This document shows positions 33,182 to 41,216 of a stretch of 64,000 bases of DNA, piece after piece. Each line of letters opens with the position of its first letter. Position 1 is the stretch's first letter. The translations under genes were made by a program, and so were the position numbers. This stretch comes from Limnohabitans sp. MMS-10A-178 (GTDB lineage Bacteria > Pseudomonadota > Gammaproteobacteria > Burkholderiales > Burkholderiaceae_C). The stretch spans positions 1,302,001 to 1,366,000 of the forward strand of contig NZ_NERY01000001.1 of the NCBI RefSeq assembly GCF_003063375.1, given 5' to 3'. The notes under the pieces are model-generated. The model did no database searches, had not been told where the DNA came from, and saw only the letters and a list, made by a program, of their open reading frames with translations.

Positions 33182-34072
33182 ATGACCCAAATCGTTTGGA
33201 TTCAAATCATCGTAACAATCGCCATCCTTTGCATAGCGTTGGCAGAAGCCTTGGTTCTGCAATACCGCAAGCCTGGTTCTTTTGACTGGTCCGAGGCTTG
33301 GCTTTCACTAGCAGATATGGCAGGACGTAGATTGTTGGGCGTTTTACCGGTAGGTATCGCGACCCCCGTTTTTGAATGGGTCTGGACGCACCGGCTATTC
33401 ACCATCGAACTCAATGGCTTCGCAGCTTTTTTATTGCTGTTTCTGGGTCTTGAATTTTTCTACTATTGGTATCACCGTGCATCACACCGTGTTCGCTTCT
33501 TTTGGGCAACGCATGCGGTGCACCATTCTCCAAACCAACTTACCTTGTCAACTTCTTTTCGTCTTGGTTGGACGAATAAGCTCACAGGAATAACTTTGTT
33601 TTACACACCTTTGGTGTACTTTGGCTTTGAACCTAAGATTGTTCTAACTGCACTCTCGCTCAATTTGCTTTATCAGTTCTGGTTGCACACAACATTGATC
33701 CCGAAGTTGGGCTGGTTGGAATGGGTACTCAACACGCCTTCAGCACACCGAGTGCACCACGCATCTAACTTAGATTATCTAGATGCAAATTATGGCGGTG
33801 TCCTCATCATTTTCGACCGTTTGTTCGGTACTTATCGCCCTGAGCGCCCCGAGGAACCCTGCGTCTATGGTTTGGTAAAACCAATGCGAACTCGCAATGT
33901 TTTTACGATGGAGTTTTCTCAGTGGGTTGCCCTTTATCGCGACATGCGAGAAGCCACAAGCCTTGGTTCAGCATTTGCCTATTTTATTAAGCCGCCAGGT
34001 TGGTCACCAGATGGAAAAAGTCTTACAACTGAAGCTTTGCGCGCTCAACAAATCAGAACGACTTTGACATGA
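33182..34072 (+). CDS. Sterol desaturase / fatty acid hydroxylase family membrane protein
   Basis: A 296-residue integral-membrane diiron enzyme of the fatty acid hydroxylase superfamily. Three histidine clusters are visible: HRASH, HAVHH and HRVHH, which hold the two irons. Family members hydroxylate or desaturate sterols, carotenoids or lipids; the substrate is unknown. The divergent TetR gene probably represses it. Its stop overlaps the EF-hand gene start (ATGA), so the two are translated together. Confidence 0.9.
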   Translation: MTQIVWIQIIVTIAILCIALAEALVLQYRKPGSFDWSEAWLSLADMAGRRLLGVLPVGIATPVFEWVWTHRLFTIELNGFAAFLLLFLGLEFFYYWYHRASHRVRFFWATHAVHHSPNQLTLSTSFRLGWTNKLTGITLFYTPLVYFGFEPKIVLTALSLNLLYQFWLHTTLIPKLGWLEWVLNTPSAHRVHHASNLDYLDANYGGVLIIFDRLFGTYRPERPEEPCVYGLVKPMRTRNVFTMEFSQWVALYRDMREATSLGSAFAYFIKPPGWSPDGKSLTTEALRAQQIRTTLT

Positions 34073-34455
34073 TTCAATTTGTTTTTTCTAGTAAATTTTG
34101 GTACGGTCGTTTTGTCATGGCACTACCGATCTTTGCCCTGGGTATGTTCACAATTCCTTCCTCATCTGAGTCGCAGGTCACTGCAACTCAATCGCAATTC
34201 CTGCCTGCGGTGACAAGTATCAACCCACAGCGTGTGCAGGCTCAAGCCAATTTCTTCGCAGCTGATGTAGATAAGAATGAGCAACTGAGTCTGTCCGAAT
34301 TTATGACCTTCATTAACCTGAATGCGGAGCACAATCTGGGACAAGCTGCTAGCATCCGCCAATTTAGAATGTACAAAAGGGCTTTTAAGAAAGCAGATGC
34401 GAATGGTGATGGATTCGTGACCAAACAAGAAATCACAGCACAAGCGAAAGAGTAA
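34069..34455 (+). CDS. Secreted or membrane-anchored EF-hand protein
   Basis: A 128-residue protein with a hydrophobic N-terminus (signal peptide or anchor, about residues 10-30) and two canonical EF-hands: DVDKNEQLSLSEF and DANGDGFVTKQEI. Both have Asp at loop positions 1 and 3 and Glu at 12, so calcium binding is likely. It overlaps the hydroxylase gene by 4 bp. The role, perhaps calcium-dependent regulation or scaffolding outside the cytoplasm, is speculation. Confidence 0.87.
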   Translation: MIQFVFSSKFWYGRFVMALPIFALGMFTIPSSSESQVTATQSQFLPAVTSINPQRVQAQANFFAADVDKNEQLSLSEFMTFINLNAEHNLGQAASIRQFRMYKRAFKKADANGDGFVTKQEITAQAKE

Positions 34456-34651
34456 TTTTTTAGTATTTACACCAAAAAATTAATTCTCTCTAAACTGGAA
34501 TACCCTCCAGCACCATTCTGAGTAACTTTCAAAACTCAGCCACTTTGAAGAGAATTTGTATCCAAATTTGAGCCAAACCAATGGCAGATCCTGCTCGATT
34601 TTTGAGTAAGCACAGCCAAGAATCAATCGTCTGGTAACAGGACGATGAAGA

Positions 34652-34679
34652 AACAAAGGCGCTATCCAGCGCCTTTGTT
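34652..34679 (+). terminator. Hairpin terminator after the EF-hand gene
   Basis: AACAAAGGCGC / GCGCCTTTGTT, 11-bp stem with a 6-base loop. The same stem occurs at 48047-48075 after the phytase-like gene. The rest of the gap 34456-34804 shows no gene. Confidence 0.8.
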
Positions 34680-34804
34680 CAATTCTGATCAGTTAGTGAG
34701 CAAAACCATCTCTTAGCTTGTTGGCTGCGGCTTCATTCTGTGTGTCCAACTCTCCGTTAAGAACAACTTGCGCCCAAATCTGTAGCAAATGAAATGGGCT
34801 GATT

Positions 34805-34970
34805 GTTAGAACTTTTGAATAAAGTTTGGGACCTTGGGTTTGAGTTTGCTTATCGGGTGTTCGGGTGGTGCGTAGGAATTGCCGAGTCAGGTTTGGTTTC
34901 TACGGGTCTACCGTGCTCGTGGCTTGACGTGGTCTTCAAGTGTCGTTTAACACGACAGTTGGTAATGTGT
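34805..34970 (+). repeat. Cassette-type repeat, full A+B unit
   Basis: The cleanest long copy: GTTAGAAC box A, a 45-bp middle, and box B ending in TGTCGTTTAACACGACAG. One frame stays open throughout and encodes a peptide seen in other copies (see findings). The following 34971-35066 is without a gene. Confidence 0.92.
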
Positions 34971-35066
34971 GGGTTGAAGAACAATAGTTCCCCTGACCAT
35001 AGGTCTGGCTCTCAAGGCAAAATCAATTTTTTAATTCTGACTTGAGGGATGCGTTCTTGCTTGATA

Positions 35067-36104
35067 TTAGTAGGTTGACTTTACGAATTTGATCAAATCA
35101 TTTAGAAACTTCTTTTGGGCGTTACCGGATGAGCCGGTCCATCCCCAAGTCTTTTTGGCAGTAGGTCCAGCGCCATATGTTCGGACACCACGATCGATAG
35201 GGCCAGCCATGATTCCGTGCGCGGCATCTTCATAAAACCAAATTTCAACATCACGTCCCGTTCCCTTAAGTTCCTTAACCCAAGATTCGGCTGAAATCAT
35301 GATCCCTTCTGGATTTTGAAGCCGGCTGCAAGTCTTTGAGGTGCCCTCTGGAGCGAGGTCGAATGCCACGTTGAAAGAGCAGGGGGCCACACGACTGAAC
35401 ATCCAGTCGTCCTCTTTATCTCCGCCGTAATTGTCCAACTTGCCGTAGATCATCCTTACCGGGACATTAATGTTGAACGGGAAGCCTAGCCCAGAGGGTG
35501 ATGCACCCTCCGGAAACACTGCCCGAACGTGCTTGGGGTCAACTGCCCCAGCAATATTCGAGACAACACTCCCACCGTTCGATAGCCCCTGGATAAATAT
35601 ACGGCTTGAGTCTATAGATTGATTTTGAATTAGCCACTGATAGGCACCAAGCGCAACCTTGTAGGTCATGCGCTGACGGGCATCGTTGGTCATACCGGTG
35701 AGAAAAAGAGTGAATCCCTCTTCTCTGGTGTAGCCGTTCATCTGATAAGCATCGAATACAAGAGTTGCGATTCCGGCAGAGTTTAATGCGGCTGACAAAT
35801 TGGTTTCCGCTTTACCCAGGCCGCCGCCACCGTGAACAATGATGAATACGGGCGGTTTTTCAGCGATCTTGGGTGAGAAAAGTCCCGGCATCGAAAGCTT
35901 TACTGTTGAGTGGCACGGATTGAAATCGGCAAGTGTTCCACGAACAGTGTGATATCCAGGTCGAATCTGAACCAGTTGATGCGAGCTCTTTTCATACGCA
36001 ACGCATTGGTTAGCATGCGCCGATTTTGCGAGACTTATTTGAAGTATGACGGCAACGGCTAGAACACCAAGAAACCTTGTGTATGAACCTAAGATATTTT
36101 TCAT
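35067..36104 (-). CDS. Secreted alpha/beta hydrolase (dienelactone hydrolase/PHB depolymerase-like)
   Basis: A 345-residue exported alpha/beta hydrolase. Residues 1-31 are a signal peptide ending in AHA. The oxyanion-hole motif HGGGG lies near residue 90, the nucleophile serine sits in GLSNGG, and a C-terminal EDAAHGIM supplies the histidine. Cysteines in the mature part suggest disulfides. The substrate, an ester or lactone, is unknown. It fills its own module between repeats at 34805 and 36247. Confidence 0.85.
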   Translation of the reverse strand: MKNILGSYTRFLGVLAVAVILQISLAKSAHANQCVAYEKSSHQLVQIRPGYHTVRGTLADFNPCHSTVKLSMPGLFSPKIAEKPPVFIIVHGGGGLGKAETNLSAALNSAGIATLVFDAYQMNGYTREEGFTLFLTGMTNDARQRMTYKVALGAYQWLIQNQSIDSSRIFIQGLSNGGSVVSNIAGAVDPKHVRAVFPEGASPSGLGFPFNINVPVRMIYGKLDNYGGDKEDDWMFSRVAPCSFNVAFDLAPEGTSKTCSRLQNPEGIMISAESWVKELKGTGRDVEIWFYEDAAHGIMAGPIDRGVRTYGAGPTAKKTWGWTGSSGNAQKKFLNDLIKFVKSTY

Positions 36105-36246
36105 AATACTTATTAATTTATGATGTTTGTCTTTAAGAGCTTAAGCATTCGCAATTGTTGAAAACTTAATCAGCTTAATTAAATTGTACTTTTGCTGTTA
36201 GCTTTTGGAGCTTTGCAATTTTGGCTACATGTAACTCCTGACCCTG

Positions 36247-36342
36247 CACACAAATCGTTCTGTCAGGTTTGATTTCAGCGTGGCTACCGTGCTACTGGCT
36301 TGTAGTGGAGATCAGATGTCGTTTAACACGACAGAGAGTGGT
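36247..36342 (+). repeat. Cassette-type repeat, box B
   Basis: Box B with GTCAGGTTTGATTTCAGCG, CTACCGTGCTACTGG and the hairpin TGTCGTTTAACACGACA. Palindrome C follows directly. Confidence 0.92.
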
Positions 36343-36350
36343 GTGTGGTG

Positions 36351-36368
36351 TTGTCCTTTTAAAGGACA
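36351..36368. repeat. Palindrome C after box B
   Basis: TTGTCCTTTTAAAGGACA, a near-perfect palindrome also seen at 42919 and 43218 in the same place relative to box B. The region 36369-36503 up to the next promoter holds no gene I can support. Confidence 0.88.
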
Positions 36369-36540
36369 TTCATTCAACTTACAGGTGTTAGCGGCGGTCT
36401 GAAAGCGCGGAAAAATGGCTTTGGAGAGCGTTTTCAGGTTCTCGGTGAGAGTGGTGGCGCGCAGATACGGCTGGCCGTTTTGTCGTAAATTTGCACTCAT
36501 ATCTAAGCAATGCTTAAATATTTCTTGCCTACGCTTTGCA

Positions 36541-36567
36541 GTTAATCTAAGATTCGCTTAGATTAAC
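36541..36567. promoter_or_regulatory. Operator-like perfect 11-bp inverted repeat
   Basis: GTTAATCTAAG at 36541-36551 and CTTAGATTAAC at 36557-36567, separated by ATTCG, 15 bp before the ATG of the DUF2141 gene. A second smaller palindrome, TAAGCAATGCTTA, lies at 36504-36516. The position and length fit the operator of the TetR-type regulator encoded third in this operon, suggesting autoregulation. Confidence 0.72.
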
Positions 36568-36582
36568 AATCGGAGCACCTAA

Positions 36583-37032
36583 ATGTCAGTTTCCCGCTTT
36601 GCCTGTGCCACTCTTGCCCTCCTGGCGTTCTCGCCGTTGTGGTCGAACGCTGCGCCAACCGATGCAATCGTGCGTTTCGAAATCGCCAGTCTTCGCAATG
36701 CGCAAGGAGATGTAGGATGCCTCATATTTAACTCTTCGGACGGCTACCCAGAGACGCACGCCAAAGCCTATAAAGAGATACATGCTGCCATTGATGGGGA
36801 CCATGCCGTTTGTGAATTCAAGGCAGTCACGCCGGGCACCTATGCAGTCATCGTCTTCCATGACGAGAACAAAAATGGCAAGATGGACAAAAACTTCTTG
36901 GGCGTTCCACAAGAGGGTTATGTAGCGTCTAACAACCTGCGCCCCCTGATGTCAGCACCAAAGTTCAAGGAAGCGTCGTTCGTCGTTCCGGCGGCCAGCG
37001 TCACTGCCATTAAGCTTCAAATAAGGTATTGA
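36583..37032 (+). CDS. DUF2141 periplasmic protein
   Basis: A 149-residue exported protein: signal peptide to about residue 23 (cleavage after SNA) and a DUF2141 beta-sandwich domain. Family-typical segments are GDVGCLIF, PGTYAVIVFHDENKNGKMDKN and VPQEGY; the DENKNGKMD stretch may bind calcium. Function unknown. First gene of a four-gene operon (DUF2141, SDR, TetR, DUF2306), 3 bp before the SDR gene. Confidence 0.88.
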   Translation: MSVSRFACATLALLAFSPLWSNAAPTDAIVRFEIASLRNAQGDVGCLIFNSSDGYPETHAKAYKEIHAAIDGDHAVCEFKAVTPGTYAVIVFHDENKNGKMDKNFLGVPQEGYVASNNLRPLMSAPKFKEASFVVPAASVTAIKLQIRY

Positions 37033-37035
37033 GCG

Positions 37036-37854
37036 ATGCGTGCGTTAACTGGAAAAACAGCGCTGGTCACCGGCGCTTCCTCTGGAATTGGCGAGGCCAT
37101 TGCTCGAAAGCTTGCTGCTGAAGGTGTGAACCTCGTTTTAGTCGCCCGTTCGCAGGACAAGTTAAAGCAGCTTGCTGATGCACTCACTCAGAGCTACGCA
37201 GTGCAATGCACGGTCTTGCTGGCAGATTTGAGTACGCAGAATTGTGGTGCAACTGTGCATGGGCAAGTAAAGGCTATGGGTTTGACTGTGGACATCCTTG
37301 TGAACAATGCGGGCTACGGGACCTATGGACCGTTTGACTCCATTGCTCCGGAAAATGAGCAAGCTGAGATAGCCGTCAACATCGCAGCGGTTGTCGACTT
37401 CGCCCATGCCTTTTTGCCAGAAATGCTCAAGCGCGGTGAAGGCACCATTCTTAATGTAGCGTCCACCGCTGCATTCCAGCCAGTACCATACATGGCCGTT
37501 TATGCCGCCAGTAAAGCATTTGTACTGAGCTTTAGTGAAGCCCTTTGGGCCGAGTACCGACAACAGGGTATCCACGTCGTTGCCCTGTGTCCAAGTGCTG
37601 TCGACACAGGTTTCATTAACCATCTTGGGAATGAATCCGTTCGTAAAACGGCCGCCTTCTCAACCACTTTGCAGCCCGAGCAAGTCGCCGCCCATGCGAT
37701 GAAGGCTATTTATGGCAAAGGTCCTACGCACATCACGGGTTTCAAGAATTGGCTGATAGCCCAATCGGCTCGTTTCGCACCAAGAAGCCTGGTAGCCCGC
37801 AGCAGTGCCGACATGATGCGCCCCCCGGTACAAAATGGGGCAACTTCGCATTAG
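37036..37854 (+). CDS. SDR family oxidoreductase
   Basis: A 272-residue classical short-chain dehydrogenase/reductase. The nucleotide-binding GASSGIG lies at about residues 14-20, NNAG near 90, the catalytic serine near 141 and YAASK near 154. An arginine after the first strand (VARS) suggests NADP preference. The substrate is unknown. It lies inside the TetR-controlled operon, 15 bp before the regulator gene. Confidence 0.92.
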   Translation: MRALTGKTALVTGASSGIGEAIARKLAAEGVNLVLVARSQDKLKQLADALTQSYAVQCTVLLADLSTQNCGATVHGQVKAMGLTVDILVNNAGYGTYGPFDSIAPENEQAEIAVNIAAVVDFAHAFLPEMLKRGEGTILNVASTAAFQPVPYMAVYAASKAFVLSFSEALWAEYRQQGIHVVALCPSAVDTGFINHLGNESVRKTAAFSTTLQPEQVAAHAMKAIYGKGPTHITGFKNWLIAQSARFAPRSLVARSSADMMRPPVQNGATSH

Positions 37855-37869
37855 CCCAACAAGAAAATC

Positions 37870-38577
37870 ATGCCAACTGTTAAGAGAAGCAAGTATCACC
37901 ACGGTGACCTTCGAAAGACACTGATTGACGTCAGTGTGGATGTCATCGACAAACAAGGGATAGACGCTCTCAATTTGCGTGGCTTGGCATTACTGGCGGG
38001 TGTTTCCTCGGGTGCGCCTTACCATCACTTTGCCGACCGTTGTGAGCTACTTGCAGCCATCGCTCAAGAAGGCTTCGAGGCACTCGAAACCGCTATGGTC
38101 TGCGAGGGAGCCGTAGCTGTAGGCGGCACGAGTGAGCGATTGGAAGCGCTGGGTCGCGCCTACGTGCTGTTTGCGACTTCGCACAGAGGGCATTTCCGCG
38201 TAATGTTCCGCGGCGACACACATAGCGGTGCGGATGAGGCGTTGAAGAATTCGGGTGACAGGGCGTTTCAATTGTTATGTGAAGCCATCGAAGCCTGTCA
38301 GAAGGCTGGCACTGCGCCACTTGGGGACCCACAGCCTTTGGTGCTGCATGCTTGGGCCACGGTGCACGGGCTGGCTACGTTGTGTGTTGACTCCAGCCTC
38401 TCGAAAATAGGTATCGCACCCGAACAGTTGGCGCCCATGATTACGAGCCTGACGAGCCAAATGTTTAGTTCCCTGGCTAGGACTCGTGCGTCGACTGTTG
38501 CCAAAATAAAGCAGCCCGGTGGTGCACGCAAGCCAAGGTCCCTCAAAAGCCCCAGCCGAACGCAGAAAACTTCTTAA
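37870..38577 (+). CDS. TetR/AcrR regulator with WHG-type C-terminal domain
   Basis: A 235-residue TetR repressor. KYHHGDLRKTLIDVSVDVI begins the HTH, with LALLAGVSSGAPYHHF as the recognition part; the YHHG start and WHG-like C-terminal domain are typical of one TetR subgroup. A basic tail (about residues 212-235) is rich in Lys, Arg and Pro. It is probably the regulator of its own operon through the palindrome at 36541. Confidence 0.9.
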   Translation: MPTVKRSKYHHGDLRKTLIDVSVDVIDKQGIDALNLRGLALLAGVSSGAPYHHFADRCELLAAIAQEGFEALETAMVCEGAVAVGGTSERLEALGRAYVLFATSHRGHFRVMFRGDTHSGADEALKNSGDRAFQLLCEAIEACQKAGTAPLGDPQPLVLHAWATVHGLATLCVDSSLSKIGIAPEQLAPMITSLTSQMFSSLARTRASTVAKIKQPGGARKPRSLKSPSRTQKTS

Positions 38578-38591
38578 GCAGTTGAAGCACG

Positions 38592-38996
38592 ATGCAACTT
38601 ACACCAACCATTGCCATTCATATGACCGCTTCATTAATTGCTTTGGTCATTGGTCCCGTTGCGATGTGGGCTCGTTTAGGGCAAACAAAAAGACCTTGGA
38701 TCCACAGAGCGATTGGTTATGGCTGGGTCTCTATGATGATCGTATCTGCCATATTCATCAGAGACTATGGACTACCCAACGTATGGGGCTATACGCCAAT
38801 TCATTTGTTAATTCCGTACACCGTGTTTTGGCTTGTCTATGCTTTCAGAGCCTTGGCAATGAAAGAAATTGAAAAGCACCGTAAAGCAATGATTGGTTTG
38901 TATCTGGGTGCTTGTATTGGAGCTGGTGCATTTACATTGCTACCAAGCCGCTATTTAGGTGGCATTGTTTGGTCGTATTTTGGGCTTATCAATTAG
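38592..38996 (+). CDS. DUF2306 membrane protein
   Basis: A 134-residue membrane protein with four hydrophobic helices and DUF2306-type features (HMTASLIALVIGPVAMW, KRPWIHRAIGYGWV, KHRKAMIGLYLG). Conserved histidines within the helices hint at heme or quinone binding, which is unproven. It is 14 bp after the TetR gene and closes the operon. Box A follows 24 bp later. Confidence 0.85.
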   Translation: MQLTPTIAIHMTASLIALVIGPVAMWARLGQTKRPWIHRAIGYGWVSMMIVSAIFIRDYGLPNVWGYTPIHLLIPYTVFWLVYAFRALAMKEIEKHRKAMIGLYLGACIGAGAFTLLPSRYLGGIVWSYFGLIN

Positions 38997-39020
38997 AAAT
39001 CTCACTACCGCAGATTCTCA

Positions 39021-39055
39021 TTACTTTTGAATCAAGTTTGGAGTCTAGAAGGATG
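39021..39055 (+). repeat. Cassette-type repeat, box A
   Basis: TTACTTTTGAATCAAGTTTGG then AGTCTAGAAGGATG; the hairpin arms are kept (ACTT/AAGT). It lies between the DUF2306 and YciI genes. Confidence 0.87.
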
Positions 39056-39098
39056 AGAGGGTGCTTGTGTTGTGAATGAGTTGCTTATTCCACTTAAA

Positions 39099-39395
39099 TC
39101 AAATCAACACTTTGCGATCATCATTGGCTTTTGACCAATGAAGTATTTCATAGCTCTGCCTTAGACCAGATGTGTAAAAAGGGTCAGTTTTCAATAGATC
39201 ATCAAGTTGCTGTTTTGAATCGGCTTCAGCAATCCATAATCCACCTTTTGGAACTTGACCAAGCTCTACGCTCAGTGAGCCACCAACTGGTATCACTTCT
39301 TTATGGGTCTCAAGCCATTCAATGTGTTTTTGTGAATATTGCGAACGAATATGTCCGCAGCCTTGCTTATCGGTGAATAGAACAACAAACAGCAT
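39099..39395 (-). CDS. YciI family protein
   Basis: A 98-residue ferredoxin-like (dimeric alpha/beta) protein of the YCII family. The conserved His is in YSQKHIEWLETHK, and GGLWIAEADSKQQLDDLLKTDPF is family-typical. Relatives act as small enzymes or domains in chlorinated-compound metabolism and PCP-like dehalogenation; function here is unknown. Alone in its module between box A at 39021 and the A/B unit at 39431. Confidence 0.87.
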   Translation of the reverse strand: MLFVVLFTDKQGCGHIRSQYSQKHIEWLETHKEVIPVGGSLSVELGQVPKGGLWIAEADSKQQLDDLLKTDPFYTSGLRQSYEILHWSKANDDRKVLI

Positions 39396-39430
39396 AAAAA
39401 TCTACCTCAAAGGTTTTATCAATCAAATGT

Positions 39431-39582
39431 GATTTTGACATCCAGTTTGGGGTCTAGAAGGATGAGCTTCAAAGAGACAACCTGTGCGTAAAAATCGTTG
39501 CTCTAAGTTGCTATCAGCGTTGGCGCCGTGCTCGTGAATTGATGTGGAGAACAGGTGTCGTTTTAAACGACAGTTGGTGGTG
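39431..39582 (+). repeat. Cassette-type repeat, A+B unit with central C-like hairpin
   Basis: Partial box A (CCAGTTTGGGGTCTAGAAGG), a C-like segment around CTTCAAAGAGACAAC, then box B with a diverged middle and hairpin TGTCGTTTTAAACGACA. It abuts the 3' end of the small membrane-protein gene. Confidence 0.88.
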
Positions 39583-39595
39583 ATTTATGATTGCT

Positions 39596-39889
39596 TTAAA
39601 GAACCGAGAAGCTTGACATTGACAAGGTGTCTATGTTTAGAAGCTCTTCGTATATAAATTTCTGATGACCTTGTTGAAGAGCAAAGACTCCTAAAAGTAG
39701 GCAACCTAACAATATGAATTTGTACCTGCTGGCAAAAGAAAATAGACGTAAAGTTCCGTCGTTGTTAGCACTAATCAAATCTTTTTTGATAAAAATATTA
39801 TCTAAAGTTTTTCTTGAAAATTCTTTAGGAAGTTTTGGATGAGTATCAAAAACGATCTGGTCTTTTAATTTCTTGTCGTCGTCATTCAT
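39596..39889 (-). CDS. Small single-span membrane protein downstream of sigma factor
   Basis: About 97 residues from the ATG at 39889 (MNDDDKKLKD), overlapping the sigma-factor stop by 8 bp. A cytoplasmic N-terminal region of about 55 residues is followed by one membrane helix (FILLGCLLLGVFAL). Coupling to an ECF sigma gene and this topology suggest an anti-sigma factor or a DUF3619-like protein, but no anti-sigma motif was recognised. The 3' end is 14 bp from repeat box B, so the C-terminus could have been trimmed. Confidence 0.68.
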   Translation of the reverse strand: MNDDDKKLKDQIVFDTHPKLPKEFSRKTLDNIFIKKDLISANNDGTLRLFSFASRYKFILLGCLLLGVFALQQGHQKFIYEELLNIDTLSMSSFSVL

Positions 39890-40436
39890 AGCCCAGATGC
39901 TCCATTTTTTTCCGTAAGTTGATCTTTGCCCTGTGCAGTAACTGATGCGCAGCATTTATATCTAATCCTATTACTTTTGCAATTTCAGGAATGCCAGCGT
40001 CGTGGTAAGCCCAAAGTGCAAGTGCAGCCCGTTGCCTAGCATTTAAAAACTGCATGGCATGTTGTACGTTTGAGTCAGACTGCTTTCTTTCAAGTGACTC
40101 AATGGGAGTTAATTTATCGACTGAAAATAGCTCATCATACTCAAATCCATAGTCCAACTTATGGTTGGCACTAGACCGTAGCTTGTCTAAACAGAGCCGA
40201 GTCACAATCGTGTGCATATAAGTTGAAAGTGCAGCTTTGCCGTCGTATTGCTTCGCTTCAAAAAGTTTGATGAAAGCTGCTTGAACAATATCCTCAGCTT
40301 CACTTGGTTCTCCCAAGATCCTCCAAGCTAATGCGTGGGCTTTAGGACTTAAGCTAGCGATCAATTTTCGAGCTGACTTAGTGTCGCCGTTTAGGGCTGC
40401 AGAAAAAGCAGCCGCTTCTGCTTTATGCACCAACAT
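39882..40436 (-). CDS. ECF-type RNA polymerase sigma factor
   Basis: A 184-residue sigma-70 family protein of ECF size. Region 2 has GEPSEAEDIVQAAFIKLFE and STYMHTIVTRLCLDKLRS; region 4 has LNARQRAALALWAYHDAGIPEIAKVIGLDINAA as the HTH. It is placed between a periplasmic charged-repeat protein gene (upstream) and a small membrane protein gene, an order like the DUF3106/sigma/DUF3619 sets of other Burkholderiales. The signal it answers is not known; envelope stress is a reasonable inference. Confidence 0.88.
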   Translation of the reverse strand: MLVHKAEAAAFSAALNGDTKSARKLIASLSPKAHALAWRILGEPSEAEDIVQAAFIKLFEAKQYDGKAALSTYMHTIVTRLCLDKLRSSANHKLDYGFEYDELFSVDKLTPIESLERKQSDSNVQHAMQFLNARQRAALALWAYHDAGIPEIAKVIGLDINAAHQLLHRAKINLRKKMEHLGYE

Positions 40437-40500
40437 GTTTGCTCATAAAGGACGAGACTTAATTTGTAGCCATATTGAGGGAGTTTCAAGAAATAAAACG

Positions 40501-40959
40501 TTAGCTAATTTTTGTAGGGCGGTGCATTTCCTCACGCCATTTCTTGCGCTCTTCTGGGCTCATGCTTTCATAGGCTTTACGGCGTTCTTCTCTTAGCTCT
40601 TTGCGCTCCTGGGGTGTGAGAATCTCCATCATTGATTTGCGCTCTTGTTTGAGTTGATCTTTTTGTTCAACACTTAGACTTTTCCATTCAGAATGCATTT
40701 TTTTATGCAACTCTTTACGCTCTTGCGGCGAAAGTGCTTGCATTTTTTGATGCATCTTTTCTCTATAAGCTTTTCGTTCATCTGGAGTTGCTTTTTTCAT
40801 CTCCTCTCGAATCAATTGCCCATGGGCTAGGCGTTGTTCGAAATTCATGCTGGATGCTTCGCGTGGATCTAATGGTTCTGGTAAAGCGGCTAAGACTGTA
40901 CAAGTGACACTTGACATGACAAGACCTAAAATGACAACGCTTAATTTGGAATATTTCAT
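40501..40959 (-). CDS. Periplasmic charged helical-repeat protein (Spy/DUF3106-like)
   Basis: A 152-residue exported protein: signal peptide to about residue 24, then repeating helical units built on the pattern (S/T)PxERKxxxxxM, at least four times (ATPDERKAYREKM, LSPQERKELHKKM, LTPQERKELREER, MSPEERKKWREEM). Such repeats occur in DUF3106 and Spy/CpxP-like proteins, which sense or chaperone in the periplasm. First gene of the sigma operon, 64 bp upstream of the sigma factor. Confidence 0.8.
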   Translation of the reverse strand: MKYSKLSVVILGLVMSSVTCTVLAALPEPLDPREASSMNFEQRLAHGQLIREEMKKATPDERKAYREKMHQKMQALSPQERKELHKKMHSEWKSLSVEQKDQLKQERKSMMEILTPQERKELREERRKAYESMSPEERKKWREEMHRPTKIS

Positions 40960-41048
40960 ACAGACCTCTTTTTAAAACATGCTCATTAGACGTGTTTCAA
41001 TACCTCATTCTTACGATAATCCTGCATAATTTTTTTGAAAATCTAGCA

Positions 41049-41160
41049 CCTGCGTAAGAAGCGTTGAGTCAGGTTTTAATTCGGCGGGTCTACCGTGCTG
41101 TCGGCTTGTTGTGGACATAAGGTGTCGTTGAGGGGTAGTCACCAAGGGTTTAACACTACA
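41049..41160 (+). repeat. Cassette-type repeat, box B interrupted by about 20 bp
   Basis: Box B with GAGTCAGGTTTTAATTCGGC and CTACCGTGCTG, whose terminal hairpin is split: TGTCGT, an extra stretch GAGGGGTAGTCACCAAGGG, then TTTAACACTACA. It lies upstream of both the sigma operon (minus) and the NTF2-like gene (plus). Confidence 0.85.
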
Positions 41161-41216
41161 TAAAAGATCTAAGTTAAAGCTTCTACTGATTGATTACAAC
41201 TTAATGGAGAAATTTC

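Noticed and set aside
34803-35045. 80-codon plus-strand frame
   Set aside because: It is the repeat unit A+B read in its open frame, described as a finding and not called a gene, because other copies carry stops.
36312-36500. 62-codon minus-strand frame
   Set aside because: Its last third is translated palindrome C and box B; the remaining 40 codons match no family I know. Possibly an old gene remnant, but not supportable.
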